Position numbers and translations under genes: made by a program
Shown here: positions 46,206 to 54,443 of the stretch, piece by piece
Layout: every line of letters starts with the position of its first letter
Position numbering within the stretch: the first letter of the stretch is position 1
Notes under the pieces: generated by a model
The model's database searches: none
The model's input: only the letters and a program-made list of their open reading frames with translations
What the model was told of the DNA's origin: nothing
Origin: Stieleria marina
GTDB lineage: Bacteria; Planctomycetota; Planctomycetia; Pirellulales; Pirellulaceae
NCBI GenBank assembly: GCA_007741555.1
Contig: CP036526.1
Location: forward strand, 186,001-250,000
Direction of reading: 5' to 3'
Length of the DNA: 64,000 nucleotides

Positions 46206-46444
46206 CTAAGTGACGCTGTCTTCGTTGGCGCGGTAGCCTTCGTAGCCTGCCTTCGCGACAGCTTCGGCGACAAGGTTGCGGATGAGAACATGCCTAGCTT
46301 ACCCATGCCAGAGTCTTCGCCGAATGCAGTTTCCGTCGCACCGGGTTCGAGGCAAGTGACGTGAAGACCAGTGCCAGCAAGTTTTTCTCGTATACGTTTG
46401 GTGAACAACAGCACGTATGCTTTGGTGGCGTCGTAGGCCGACAT
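46206..46444 (-). pseudogene. short-chain dehydrogenase fragment with frameshift
   Basis: Residues SAYDATKAYVLLFTKRIREK give the Tyr-x-x-x-Lys active site of short-chain dehydrogenases, and LHVTCLEPGATETAFGEDSG is the following strand and PG motif. Near 46270-46300 the frame changes, and VAEAVAKAGYEGYRANEDSV continues in another frame to a stop at 46206. The nucleotide-binding half is missing. Truncation and frameshift mark it as dead. Confidence 0.75.
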
Positions 46445-46650
46445 GTTGGGACGGACTTGATAGGCTGCGATGGAATCTAACCAGTGTTTCTGCGTCTCAT
46501 CCGGAAGTGATACAGCTTGAAGAAAAAGGGACCCTCGAATGGGCGCACGAGGAACGTTGAACCATTGCATGCCTGTTGTGCTTCAATGGGCGTTGCCTTC
46601 GGGCTGGTTTATCGAATATCTCAACGATCACGCTCGGTCGATCAACGGGG

Positions 46651-47832
46651 CTACGTGGACTCCGCGATTCCGCGTCGATAGTCTCCCGGTGTCTCTCCTG
46701 TCTCGCGTTTGAAGACAGCGCTCAGGCTTTCTTTGCGACTGTAGCCTGCCTTTGGTGCGATTTGTTCTAGAGTCATATCCGTTTCCCGCAGCAGTTGCTT
46801 CACTCGATCAATTTGAGTATTCGTGATTTGCTCGTGAGGTGTGCGTCCCAATTCCTCTCGGAACCGACGCTCTAGCTGACGGCGTGACAGTGACGTGATT
46901 GCCGTCACATCATTGACATTGATTCCGTCACAAGCATGTTGGCGAATGAACCGACAAACGTTGGCTAGCTCTTGATCATCAACTGCGACGACATTCGTCG
47001 AAAGTCGTTCAGAAACCGACTTGGGTGCGACGAATTCGATATCCAATTTCGGCTGGATGCCTGAGAGCATTTCGTGCAATACCTCACACGCGCGGAAGCC
47101 AACTCGCTCTGCATCGGGACGTACGCTCGATAGCGCTGGGTCGCAAAGCAAGCAGGTGGCTTCATCATCATCGACTCCGATCACCCCAATGTCATCGGGG
47201 ACGGCGATACCCGCACTGCGACACGCGTTCAAAACTTGCTGCCCGCGAATGTCGTTGCAAACAAAAAGCCCCGTTGGACGCTTGAGTGCAGTAAGCCATT
47301 TTGACAATCGATCGGTTTCGACACTCCCAGCTTCTTCCAGGCTGGTCAGTGTGCTTCCGGGGCGTCCCTCCGATTCATAGAAATCGAATGGGCAATCGGA
47401 CTGCTGAACTAGTTTGCGAAAGAAACACAGCCGAGCCTCTGAGTAGGCCGCGAACCGAAACCCGCAAAAAGCAAAGCGACGAAATCCGCGATTCCAAAGG
47501 TGCTCGAACGCCAATTCGGCGACGCGCTGGTTATCCGTTTCGACTTGGGGAACGCCAGTAAATTTTCTGTTGCAGCGCACGTCAACAATCGGCGCCTTCA
47601 ACTCTCGAAGTGACTCGATGTTATGGGTATCGACACGGGCAATCACTCCGTCGATCCTGGATTGACGCATCCAATCGGGCATCGCTGAATCAAGTGTCAT
47701 CTCTTGATGCAACAGCGACCAATCGACCTGGGTTCGAGCGAAGTACGACACGCCGCGAAGCAATTCTCGCCCGTAGGCGCGAGACGCCTCGACAAGCAAA
47801 GCGATTCTCGGGCGGCTTTTCTGGTGGCTCAT
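46651..47832 (-). CDS. XylR-type regulator: sugar-binding domain plus AraC helix-turn-helix
   Basis: A 393-residue regulator started at 47832 (MSHQKSRPRIALLVEASRAYGRELLRG), where the family begins; upstream in-frame codons lie in the promoter region. Residues about 8-275 form a LacI-type periplasmic-binding fold (GLFVCNDIRGQQVLNACRSAGI, DIGVIGVDDDEATCLLCDP). The last 100 carry two helix-turn-helix motifs (NVNDVTAITSLSRRQLERRF; MTLEQIAPKAGYSRKESLSAVFKRE). E. coli XylR has this plan and activates when bound to its sugar. Being divergent from fucP with 171 bases between, it is the likely fucose-responsive activator of the right-hand operon. Confidence 0.88.
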   Translation of the reverse strand: MSHQKSRPRIALLVEASRAYGRELLRGVSYFARTQVDWSLLHQEMTLDSAMPDWMRQSRIDGVIARVDTHNIESLRELKAPIVDVRCNRKFTGVPQVETDNQRVAELAFEHLWNRGFRRFAFCGFRFAAYSEARLCFFRKLVQQSDCPFDFYESEGRPGSTLTSLEEAGSVETDRLSKWLTALKRPTGLFVCNDIRGQQVLNACRSAGIAVPDDIGVIGVDDDEATCLLCDPALSSVRPDAERVGFRACEVLHEMLSGIQPKLDIEFVAPKSVSERLSTNVVAVDDQELANVCRFIRQHACDGINVNDVTAITSLSRRQLERRFREELGRTPHEQITNTQIDRVKQLLRETDMTLEQIAPKAGYSRKESLSAVFKRETGETPGDYRRGIAEST

Positions 47833-47849
47833 GGATGCCTCGCTGAAAT

Positions 47850-47880
47850 GTCGCAAATCGTTATTTCTGTGTCGCGAATC
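47850..47880. promoter_or_regulatory. candidate XylR-type operator, direct repeats
   Basis: GTCGCAAATC at 47850-47859 recurs as GTCGCGAATC at 47871-47880, one mismatch and a 21-base period, two helical turns. That is the arrangement of AraC/XylR-type half sites. It lies between the divergent regulator and fucP. A further related word, GACGCAAATG, is found near 47938. Binding is inferred. Confidence 0.45.
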
Positions 47881-48003
47881 AATATCTCCCGGGCGTTTGC
47901 AGTCGCTATTTTGTAGTTTGTAGCAGGCAAACGCGACGACGCAAATGCTTTCTTGTACTTTTGCCTCCGTCCACATTCATGACATCATGCCGTAAGGAAC
48001 CGA

Positions 48004-49551
48004 ATGACTGACGAAGCCATTCCAACAACTAACATCGCGACGGATGACCAAACCCGTGAGTTGCCCGTGGTGCCAATGCAATACATTTATCCGTTTGTGC
48101 TTGTCACGACGCTTTTTGCGCTCTGGGGATTTGCCAACGACGTGACCAACCCTTTGGTGGCGGTGTTTAAGGATGTCTTTGTCATTGATAATGCTCAAAG
48201 CACGTGGGTGCAGATGGCGTTTTATGGAGGGTATGCCACGATGGCGCTACCGGCGGCGATCTTCATCCGAAAGTTCTCCTACAAGTCTGGCATCATTGTA
48301 GGCTTGTTGCTTTACGCAACAGGTGCCCTGCTCTCGGTCCCTGCTGCTGCAGGCGCGAACTTCAATCTGTTCATCATCGCACTTTACATTTTGACCTTTG
48401 GGCTGGCATTCTTGGAAACGACGGCGAATCCTTACATCTTATCGATGGGACCGGCGGAGACATCGACCCGTCGTCTCAACTTGGCTCAAGCCTTCAATCC
48501 CGTTGGTTCGCTGACAGGAATGTTTATTGCCGGCACGGTCATTCTGTCCACGATTCAAGTCGAGGACTTCAAGAATGATGTAAATGGTTTTCAAGCCGAA
48601 CTCAGGCCAGCAGCAGTGGAGAAACACGAGCACAAGATTCTTCCGTTTCTCAAGGCGAAAGATCGCGAACGAACCAATGACCCGAATGTCAAAACCTACG
48701 TCACGAACCTGGGTCCCGATGCCCAGAACGTCGCCTCGACTGCGCTGCAGGATTTTAAGGACGGAAAGATCGCTACGTTTCAGGGCAAAACCCATTCGGA
48801 ACTACAGAAGCAGGATTTGAAGACTGTTTCGATGCCTTACATGGTGATTGGCTTTATCGTCATCGGCGTGATGGTCGTTTTCATACTGACGAAGATGCCA
48901 GACACTAGTCCCTCGGGCGACGAGCATGACCTCCACTTCGGCAGGACCGTTGGCAGATTGCTGAAAAATCCCCGTTACGTGGGAGGCGTGATTGCGCAGA
49001 CGTTCTATGTGGGAGCACAGATCATGTGCTGGACGTTTATTATTCAGTATGCTGAAAACGCTTTGGGCATCGACAAGGCAACAGCGCAAAACCACAACAT
49101 CCTGGCGATGGTAATTTTCCTCTGTAGCCGATTCATCTGCACGTTCTTCCTGAAATATATCTCACCGGGACGGCTGCTCATGGTTCTCAGTCTGGGCGGG
49201 TTTGTCTGCACGCTGGGAGCCATTCACTTGGAAGGCATGTCGGGACTCTATTCCCTGATAGCTGTTTCCGCATGCATGTCGCTGATGTTCCCAACCATTT
49301 ACGGCCTGGCGCTCGACGGTGTCGGTGAAGATGCCAAACTTGGTTCGGCAGGACTGATCTTTGCCATCGTCGGCGGAGCTTTCATGCCACGTCTGCAGGG
49401 TCAAATTCTTGACTTGGACAGTTTCATGGGAACCACCGCGACGCGGGGATCATTTTACCTGCCAGCACTTTGCTTTGTGGTGATTGCCATCTACGGAATT
49501 GTTTGCTGGAACCGGAGGGAAGTTTCAAGTCCGGAAAGCAAACTCGCTTAG
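48004..49551 (+). CDS. fucP: L-fucose:H+ symporter (MFS) with long TM5-TM6 insertion
   Basis: Imports L-fucose with a proton through the cytoplasmic membrane. The 515 residues keep the FHS-family pattern: LFALWGFANDVTNPLVAVFKD, LAFLETTANPYILSMGP, LNLAQAFNPVGSLTG, and MSLMFPTIYGLALDGVG. E. coli FucP has 438 residues; most of the excess is a hydrophilic insert at about 186-276 between TM5 (160-183) and TM6 (278-297), which should face the periplasm. AAGGA lies six bases before the ATG. It is the first gene of the fucose operon, divergent from the XylR-type regulator. Confidence 0.92.
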   Translation: MTDEAIPTTNIATDDQTRELPVVPMQYIYPFVLVTTLFALWGFANDVTNPLVAVFKDVFVIDNAQSTWVQMAFYGGYATMALPAAIFIRKFSYKSGIIVGLLLYATGALLSVPAAAGANFNLFIIALYILTFGLAFLETTANPYILSMGPAETSTRRLNLAQAFNPVGSLTGMFIAGTVILSTIQVEDFKNDVNGFQAELRPAAVEKHEHKILPFLKAKDRERTNDPNVKTYVTNLGPDAQNVASTALQDFKDGKIATFQGKTHSELQKQDLKTVSMPYMVIGFIVIGVMVVFILTKMPDTSPSGDEHDLHFGRTVGRLLKNPRYVGGVIAQTFYVGAQIMCWTFIIQYAENALGIDKATAQNHNILAMVIFLCSRFICTFFLKYISPGRLLMVLSLGGFVCTLGAIHLEGMSGLYSLIAVSACMSLMFPTIYGLALDGVGEDAKLGSAGLIFAIVGGAFMPRLQGQILDLDSFMGTTATRGSFYLPALCFVVIAIYGIVCWNRREVSSPESKLA

Positions 49552-49616
49552 TAAACCACCCGTAGCCACAATTGTCTCGACAGTTCTTTTAAGCATCAAA
49601 TAGACGGTAACTACAT

Positions 49617-51428
49617 ATGACCCATAACCAAACTTCTCCAACCATTTGGAAAGGCAACCTTCCCAAGATCGGCATCCGTCCGACGATTGACGGTCGATTG
49701 GGTGGCGTTCGCGAATCGCTGGAAGACCAGACGATGAACTTGGCCAAGCGAGTTGCCGAGTTGATCTCGTCCAATGTCCGCTATCCCAACGGTGATCCGG
49801 TCGATTGTGTAATCGCCGATTCTTGCATCGGTGGCATTGCCGAGGCAACTGCCTGTGAAGATCAGTTTCGCCGCGAGAATGTTGGCGTTTCACTCACTGT
49901 CACGCCGTGTTGGTGCTACGGATCGGAAACGATGGACATGGACCCGCTGCGTCCAAAAGCGGTGTTCGGGTTCAATGGCACCGAACGTCCCGGCGCGGTC
50001 TACCTCGCTGCCGTACTAGCGGGCCACACGCAAAAAGGCATCCCCGCGTTTGGCATTTATGGTCGTGATGTTCAAGAAGCAGGCGACGCCGCGATGCCTG
50101 CTGATGTGCAAGACAAGATTCTGAATTTTGCTCGCTGCGGACTCGCGGCGGCGCTGATGCGTGGCAAAGCCTACTTGTCGATGGGCGGAACTTCGATGGG
50201 TATTGCCGGTTCGATGGTCGATTTCGCTTTGTGGGAAAAGTGGTTCGGCATGCGTGTCGAAGACATCGACATGAGCGAGTTCATCGGACGAATGAACAAG
50301 GGACAGTTCGACCAAGCGGAATACGAGCAGGCAATGGCTTGGGTGAAATCGAACTGCCCAGAAGGCGACGACTACAACAGCGAAGAAACGAAACGCTCAC
50401 GCGAGCAACTCGATAGCGAATGGTCGGACAGTGTGAAGATGTCGTTGATTGCACGCGACTTGATGGTCGGCAATCCGAAGCTGGCGGAGAACGGACTGGG
50501 TGAACAGGCTCAAGGGCACGGAGCGATCGCAGCGGGATTTCAAGGCCAGCGTCAATGGACCGACCACTTCCCCAACGGCGATTTTCTCGAAGCGATCCTA
50601 AACACGTCGTTCGACTGGAATGGAAAGCGTGCCCCCTACATCGTCGCAACCGAAAACGATGCCCTCAACGCGGCAACGATGCTGTTCGGTCACTTGCTGA
50701 CCAATACGGCGCAGGTGTTCGCCGATTTGCGGACGTACTGGAGTCCTGACGCGGTTGCTTCCGCATGCGATGGCTATGAGCTTGATGGTGCCGCCAGCGA
50801 CGGGTTGCTGCACCTGATCAACTCCGGACCAGCAACGCTCGACGGTACAGGTCAGCAAACCGATGCGGATGGCACACCGACGATGAAGCCGTTCTGGGAA
50901 ATCAGCGACGATGAAGTCGAAAAGTGCTTGAAGGCAACGACGTGGCATCCATCGATCACTGAGTACTTTCCCGGTGGTGGGATGAGTACCCGGTACAAAA
51001 CGAAAGGCGGCATGCCGGCCACGATGACGCGAATCAACCTAGTTGATGGTTTAGGTCCAGCGATTCAGATCGCCGAAGGTCACACGGTTGAATTGCCGGA
51101 AAATGTTCACGATGCGTTGGACAATCGAACCAATCCGACTTGGCCAACGACCTGGTTTGCTCCAACGGTCACTGGTCGCGGTGCATTCACGTCGACTTAC
51201 GAAGTCATGAATCACTGGGGTGCCAACCACTGCGTGATGACCGCCGGGCATGTCGGCCATCTGTTCATCACTTTGGCTTCCATCCTTCGGATCCCCGTTT
51301 ACATGCACAACGTCGATGAATCTCGGGTCTTCCGTCCGAGTGCGTGGAATGCGTTCGGTACCGACAATTTGGAAGGCGCTGACTTTCGTGCCTGTCAGAA
51401 CTTTGGACCGTTGTACGGAAGGCACTGA
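49617..51428 (+). CDS. fucI: L-fucose isomerase
   Basis: Converts L-fucose to L-fuculose in the cytoplasm, the first catabolic step; a Mn-dependent hexameric enzyme in the family. The 603 residues match family length (E. coli 591) and carry [84 protein letters not shown] and [16 protein letters not shown]. It follows fucP by 65 bases. Its TGA stop overlaps the first bases of a REP-like hairpin at 51427, so the repeat abuts the coding region directly. Confidence 0.95.
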   Translation: MTHNQTSPTIWKGNLPKIGIRPTIDGRLGGVRESLEDQTMNLAKRVAELISSNVRYPNGDPVDCVIADSCIGGIAEATACEDQFRRENVGVSLTVTPCWCYGSETMDMDPLRPKAVFGFNGTERPGAVYLAAVLAGHTQKGIPAFGIYGRDVQEAGDAAMPADVQDKILNFARCGLAAALMRGKAYLSMGGTSMGIAGSMVDFALWEKWFGMRVEDIDMSEFIGRMNKGQFDQAEYEQAMAWVKSNCPEGDDYNSEETKRSREQLDSEWSDSVKMSLIARDLMVGNPKLAENGLGEQAQGHGAIAAGFQGQRQWTDHFPNGDFLEAILNTSFDWNGKRAPYIVATENDALNAATMLFGHLLTNTAQVFADLRTYWSPDAVASACDGYELDGAASDGLLHLINSGPATLDGTGQQTDADGTPTMKPFWEISDDEVEKCLKATTWHPSITEYFPGGGMSTRYKTKGGMPATMTRINLVDGLGPAIQIAEGHTVELPENVHDALDNRTNPTWPTTWFAPTVTGRGAFTSTYEVMNHWGANHCVMTAGHVGHLFITLASILRIPVYMHNVDESRVFRPSAWNAFGTDNLEGADFRACQNFGPLYGRH

Positions 51429-51509
51429 GCCGACGGCGCTAGCCGCGGGTGACACAGCACCGCTATCAACACAACCAACAACGAAACCCGCGGCTAGCGC
51501 CGTCGGCTC
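51427..51509. repeat. REP-like hairpin left of the RAYT
   Basis: Arms 51427-51450 and 51486-51509 are exact reverse complements over 24 bases (GAGCCGACGGCG at the outer end), with a 35-base centre. The centre is also similar among copies (a GCACC block, then ACCAACAACG). The fucI stop codon lies partly in the left arm. Copies: 52035-52118, 57916-57998 and a decayed half at 54380. Confidence 0.9.
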
Positions 51510-51521
51510 AAAGAGGATGCT

Positions 51522-52031
51522 ATGAACGACACCATCGCAATCTTAATAACGTGGACAACCTACGGCACGTGGATGCCGGGTGACGCGAGAGGCTGGAGAA
51601 AACGAAAGGGCGGTTCGCAATTGCCGCAGCCTCTCTTGGCCGATTGGTGTCGCAAGCAAATGAAGGGTGAAGCTGTGCTTCTAGAACCTCACCATCACGA
51701 TGCGGTTGAAACTGCGTGTCGCAACCACTGCGAACATCGCGGTTGGCATCTCTACGCTGTTTCAGCAAGGACCAACCACGTGCATGTGGTGATTGCAGCC
51801 GATGCAAAGCCCCAAATTGTCCGAGATCAGTTGAAAGCGAATTGCACAGGTGCGATGCGAAGATTATCAACACCGCTCAGCGTTGAAAGAACGTGGACCA
51901 AGGGCGGCGATTGTGAAACGCTAGAGACCGATGAAGACATCCACGAAGCTGTGATCTACGTGACCGAAGCGCAGGACCAGAAAGGGCGTGAGCAAAGCCA
52001 AACCGCAACGACTGCTGACCATTCAGAATAA
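51522..52031 (+). CDS. REP-associated tyrosine transposase (RAYT, Y1_Tnp)
   Basis: A 169-residue HUH-type single-strand DNA nuclease of the IS200/IS605-related RAYT group. ITWTTYGTWMPGDARGW is the family N-terminus, HVHVV at 86-90 is the HUH metal site, and Tyr146 in AVIYVTEAQDQKG is the likely catalytic tyrosine. AGAGG lies seven bases before the ATG. It sits between two near-identical REP-like hairpins, 12 bases after the first and 3 bases before the second, between fucI and fucA. RAYTs bind and cut REP hairpins and are single-copy, domesticated or semi-domesticated enzymes; this gene appears intact. Confidence 0.92.
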   Translation: MNDTIAILITWTTYGTWMPGDARGWRKRKGGSQLPQPLLADWCRKQMKGEAVLLEPHHHDAVETACRNHCEHRGWHLYAVSARTNHVHVVIAADAKPQIVRDQLKANCTGAMRRLSTPLSVERTWTKGGDCETLETDEDIHEAVIYVTEAQDQKGREQSQTATTADHSE

Positions 52032-52034
52032 ACT

Positions 52035-52118
52035 GAGCCGACGGCGCTAGCCGCGGGTAATCGAGCACCACCAGTAACAACGACCAACAACGACACCCGC
52101 GGCTAGCGCCGTCGGCTC
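52035..52118. repeat. REP-like hairpin right of the RAYT
   Basis: Arms 52035-52058 and 52095-52118 are exact reverse complements and identical to the arms at 51427-51509; the 36-base centre is similar. It begins three bases after the RAYT stop and ends 12 bases before the fucA ATG. Confidence 0.9.
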
Positions 52119-52130
52119 AGAGAAAAACAC

Positions 52131-52880
52131 ATGAACATACTACAATCCATGCTGGAACTGTCTCACTTCGTTGGGCAGGAGCATCGAGACTTAGCGATCC
52201 TTGGCGAAGGCAACACGTCGGCGAAGATTGACGAGGAAACTTTCTTGGTCAAAGCGAGCGGTAGTTGCCTTGAAACGCTCAGGGAAGACGACGCGGTTGC
52301 GTGTCGATTCGATGCGCTGCTGCCGATGTTGGATCAAGACGACATCAGCGATCAGGAAATCGAAGATCGCTTGCTGGCCTGCCGTGTCAACTCAAACGCC
52401 AAAAAGCCGTCGGTCGAAACGCTCTTTCATGCTTACCTGCTTTCATTGCCAGGCGTTGAATTCGTAGGCCACACGCACAGTATCGCCGTGAATCAAATCC
52501 TCTGTTCGCCGCTCGCAGAGAAATTTGCAACCAATCGACTTTTCCCTGACGAGATCGTGTGTTGCGGCACACGATCGGTCTTCGTTCCCTACGTTGATCC
52601 GGGACTCACGTTGTCGCAAGTGATCCGAGAAAAGACTCAGGCGTTCATGGACGAAGGTGGAAACGCTCCGCGTGTGATCCTGCTGCAAAACCACGGATTG
52701 ATTACCGTCGGCAAAACACCCGGTGCTGTGAAAGCCGCGATGCTAATGGCTCACAAGGCAGCGGAAATTTTTGTTGGTGCCGCAGCCTTGGCAGGTCCGG
52801 TATTCATGAGTGATGCCGACGTGGATCGCATTGCCAATCGTATTGACGAACACTACCGCCAAAAAGCACTGAAACTATGA
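52131..52880 (+). CDS. fucA: L-fuculose-1-phosphate aldolase, class II
   Basis: Zinc-dependent aldolase cleaving L-fuculose 1-phosphate to dihydroxyacetone phosphate and L-lactaldehyde. The 249 residues carry class II aldolase/adducin marks: GEGNTSAK at 25-32, KPSVETLFH (Glu96), Zn ligands in GHTH (His114, His116) and NHGL (His188). It is longer than E. coli FucA (215) and only the context, next to fucI and fucP, separates it from related rhamnulose or ribulose phosphate aldolases. It overlaps the kinase gene by four bases (ATGA), so the two are translationally coupled. Confidence 0.85.
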   Translation: MNILQSMLELSHFVGQEHRDLAILGEGNTSAKIDEETFLVKASGSCLETLREDDAVACRFDALLPMLDQDDISDQEIEDRLLACRVNSNAKKPSVETLFHAYLLSLPGVEFVGHTHSIAVNQILCSPLAEKFATNRLFPDEIVCCGTRSVFVPYVDPGLTLSQVIREKTQAFMDEGGNAPRVILLQNHGLITVGKTPGAVKAAMLMAHKAAEIFVGAAALAGPVFMSDADVDRIANRIDEHYRQKALKL

Positions 52881-54352
52881 TCAACCGTCGCTACGTCGCG
52901 TGCGACTTGGGTGCCGAAAGCGGACGAGTCATTCTTGGCACGCTCGATGATGGTCGCGTCGTACTGGAAGAAGTGCACCGATTTCCAACGGGCGCGGTAC
53001 GAGTCCAGAACTCACTGCGTTGGAATGTCCTGAGCATCTTCGAGGAACTCAAGCAGGGTTTACAGAGGATCGCCGCTCGCGACGTTTCGGTGTCATCGTT
53101 GAGTGTCGATTCGTGGGGCGTCGATTACGTGTTGTTCAATGACCGCCAACCAATGGTGGCGTTGCCCTATCAGTACCGCGATTCGCGAACGGAAAAGACT
53201 TACGCCAGCGCGCTTGCCGGGGACGGACGCGAGAAGATTTTCGCCGAGACCGGCATCCAATTTATGGCGATCAACACGTTGTATCACTTGATCGCAGACG
53301 TGAAAGACAATCCGGATGTGCTAGCGATCGCAGATCATTTTCTGACGATCGCCGACTACATGAACTACCTCTTCAGCGGAGTGGTCAGTGCGGAGGTGAG
53401 TTTGGTCAGCACGACTCAGCTCTACAATCCGATTGCAGGAAAGTGGTCGGACGATTTGATCCAGCGGTTTGGCCTGCCCGGAAAATTATTTCCCCGTATC
53501 GTGCCTTCTGGCACTCGGCTTGGCCCTTTGACTGCAGAACTTGCCGCGGAAACTGGCTTGGAAGATGTCCAGACGATCGCGACTTGTTCGCACGACACCG
53601 GCGCGGCGGTTGCTGCAGTGCCGGCGGAACCCGGCGACGATTGGGCTTACCTGAGCAGCGGGACATGGTCATTGATTGGCGTCGAACTTCCGCAGCCACT
53701 AATCAATGATCAGATCTTGGCAAACAATTATACGAATGAAGCTGGATTCGGCGGTACGACGCGCTTTCTGAAAAACATCGTTGGACTGTGGTTGTTACAA
53801 GAGTCGCGTCGTGCGTGGCAGCGCCAGGGCAACGACTTGAGCTACGCCGAAATCAATCAGCTAGCCGAACAAGCCGAACCGTTTCGCTCAATTATCAATG
53901 CCGACGACCCGCGGTTCATGAGTCCTGCTGACATGCCGGCGGCCATCGTCGAGTTTTGTCGCGAGACGAATCAACGCGAACCGGAAACCCCGGGGCACTT
54001 TGCTCGGTGCATCTTCGAGAGCTTGGCACTCCTTTACGGAAAAACCCTCGATACGATTGAAGAGTTGACCGGCCGTACGATCAAAAAACTACACATCGTC
54101 GGCGGCGGCAGTCAAAGCAAGCTGCTAAACCAGTTTGCTGCCAACGCGACTGGCCGAACTGTGCTCGCCGGACCCGTTGAAGCCACGGCGATAGGCAACG
54201 TTTTGATTCAAGCCATCGCGATGGGCGAACTGCAATCGCTCGCCGAGTTACGTCAACGGGTGAGCAAGTCGTTCGAGATCGACTCGTTCGACGCACTTCC
54301 ATCGCCAGCACTACAAGAAGCACGACAACGTTTCGCGGGAATGACCAAATGA
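52877..54352 (+). CDS. FGGY kinase, RhaB-like, likely L-fuculokinase
   Basis: Phosphorylates L-fuculose at C1 with ATP before aldol cleavage. The 491 residues have the FGGY fold: VACDLGAESGRVILG at the first phosphate loop, LSVDSWGVDYVL, ATCSHDTGAAVAAVP, YLSSGTWSLIG, and KKLHIVGGGSQSKLLNQFAANATGR. The sequence is closer in style to rhamnulokinase (RhaB) than to E. coli FucK, but its overlap with fucA and the neighbouring fucI make fuculose the likely substrate. Rhamnulose is an alternative that sequence alone cannot exclude. A decayed REP half-site follows the stop. Confidence 0.85.
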   Translation: MINRRYVACDLGAESGRVILGTLDDGRVVLEEVHRFPTGAVRVQNSLRWNVLSIFEELKQGLQRIAARDVSVSSLSVDSWGVDYVLFNDRQPMVALPYQYRDSRTEKTYASALAGDGREKIFAETGIQFMAINTLYHLIADVKDNPDVLAIADHFLTIADYMNYLFSGVVSAEVSLVSTTQLYNPIAGKWSDDLIQRFGLPGKLFPRIVPSGTRLGPLTAELAAETGLEDVQTIATCSHDTGAAVAAVPAEPGDDWAYLSSGTWSLIGVELPQPLINDQILANNYTNEAGFGGTTRFLKNIVGLWLLQESRRAWQRQGNDLSYAEINQLAEQAEPFRSIINADDPRFMSPADMPAAIVEFCRETNQREPETPGHFARCIFESLALLYGKTLDTIEELTGRTIKKLHIVGGGSQSKLLNQFAANATGRTVLAGPVEATAIGNVLIQAIAMGELQSLAELRQRVSKSFEIDSFDALPSPALQEARQRFAGMTK

Positions 54353-54379
54353 TCGTTTCCGTCTTAACGAACACAAGCT

Positions 54380-54400
54380 GAGCCGACGGCGATAGCAGCT
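54380..54400 (+). repeat. decayed REP-like half-site
   Basis: GAGCCGACGGCGATAGCAGCT matches the outer arm of the RAYT hairpins over 12 bases and then diverges; no pairing arm is found downstream. It lies in the kinase-GH29 gap. Confidence 0.65.
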
Positions 54401-54443
54401 AAACCCGCGACAACTCCCACCACTCTATAGACGAGAAACGACC

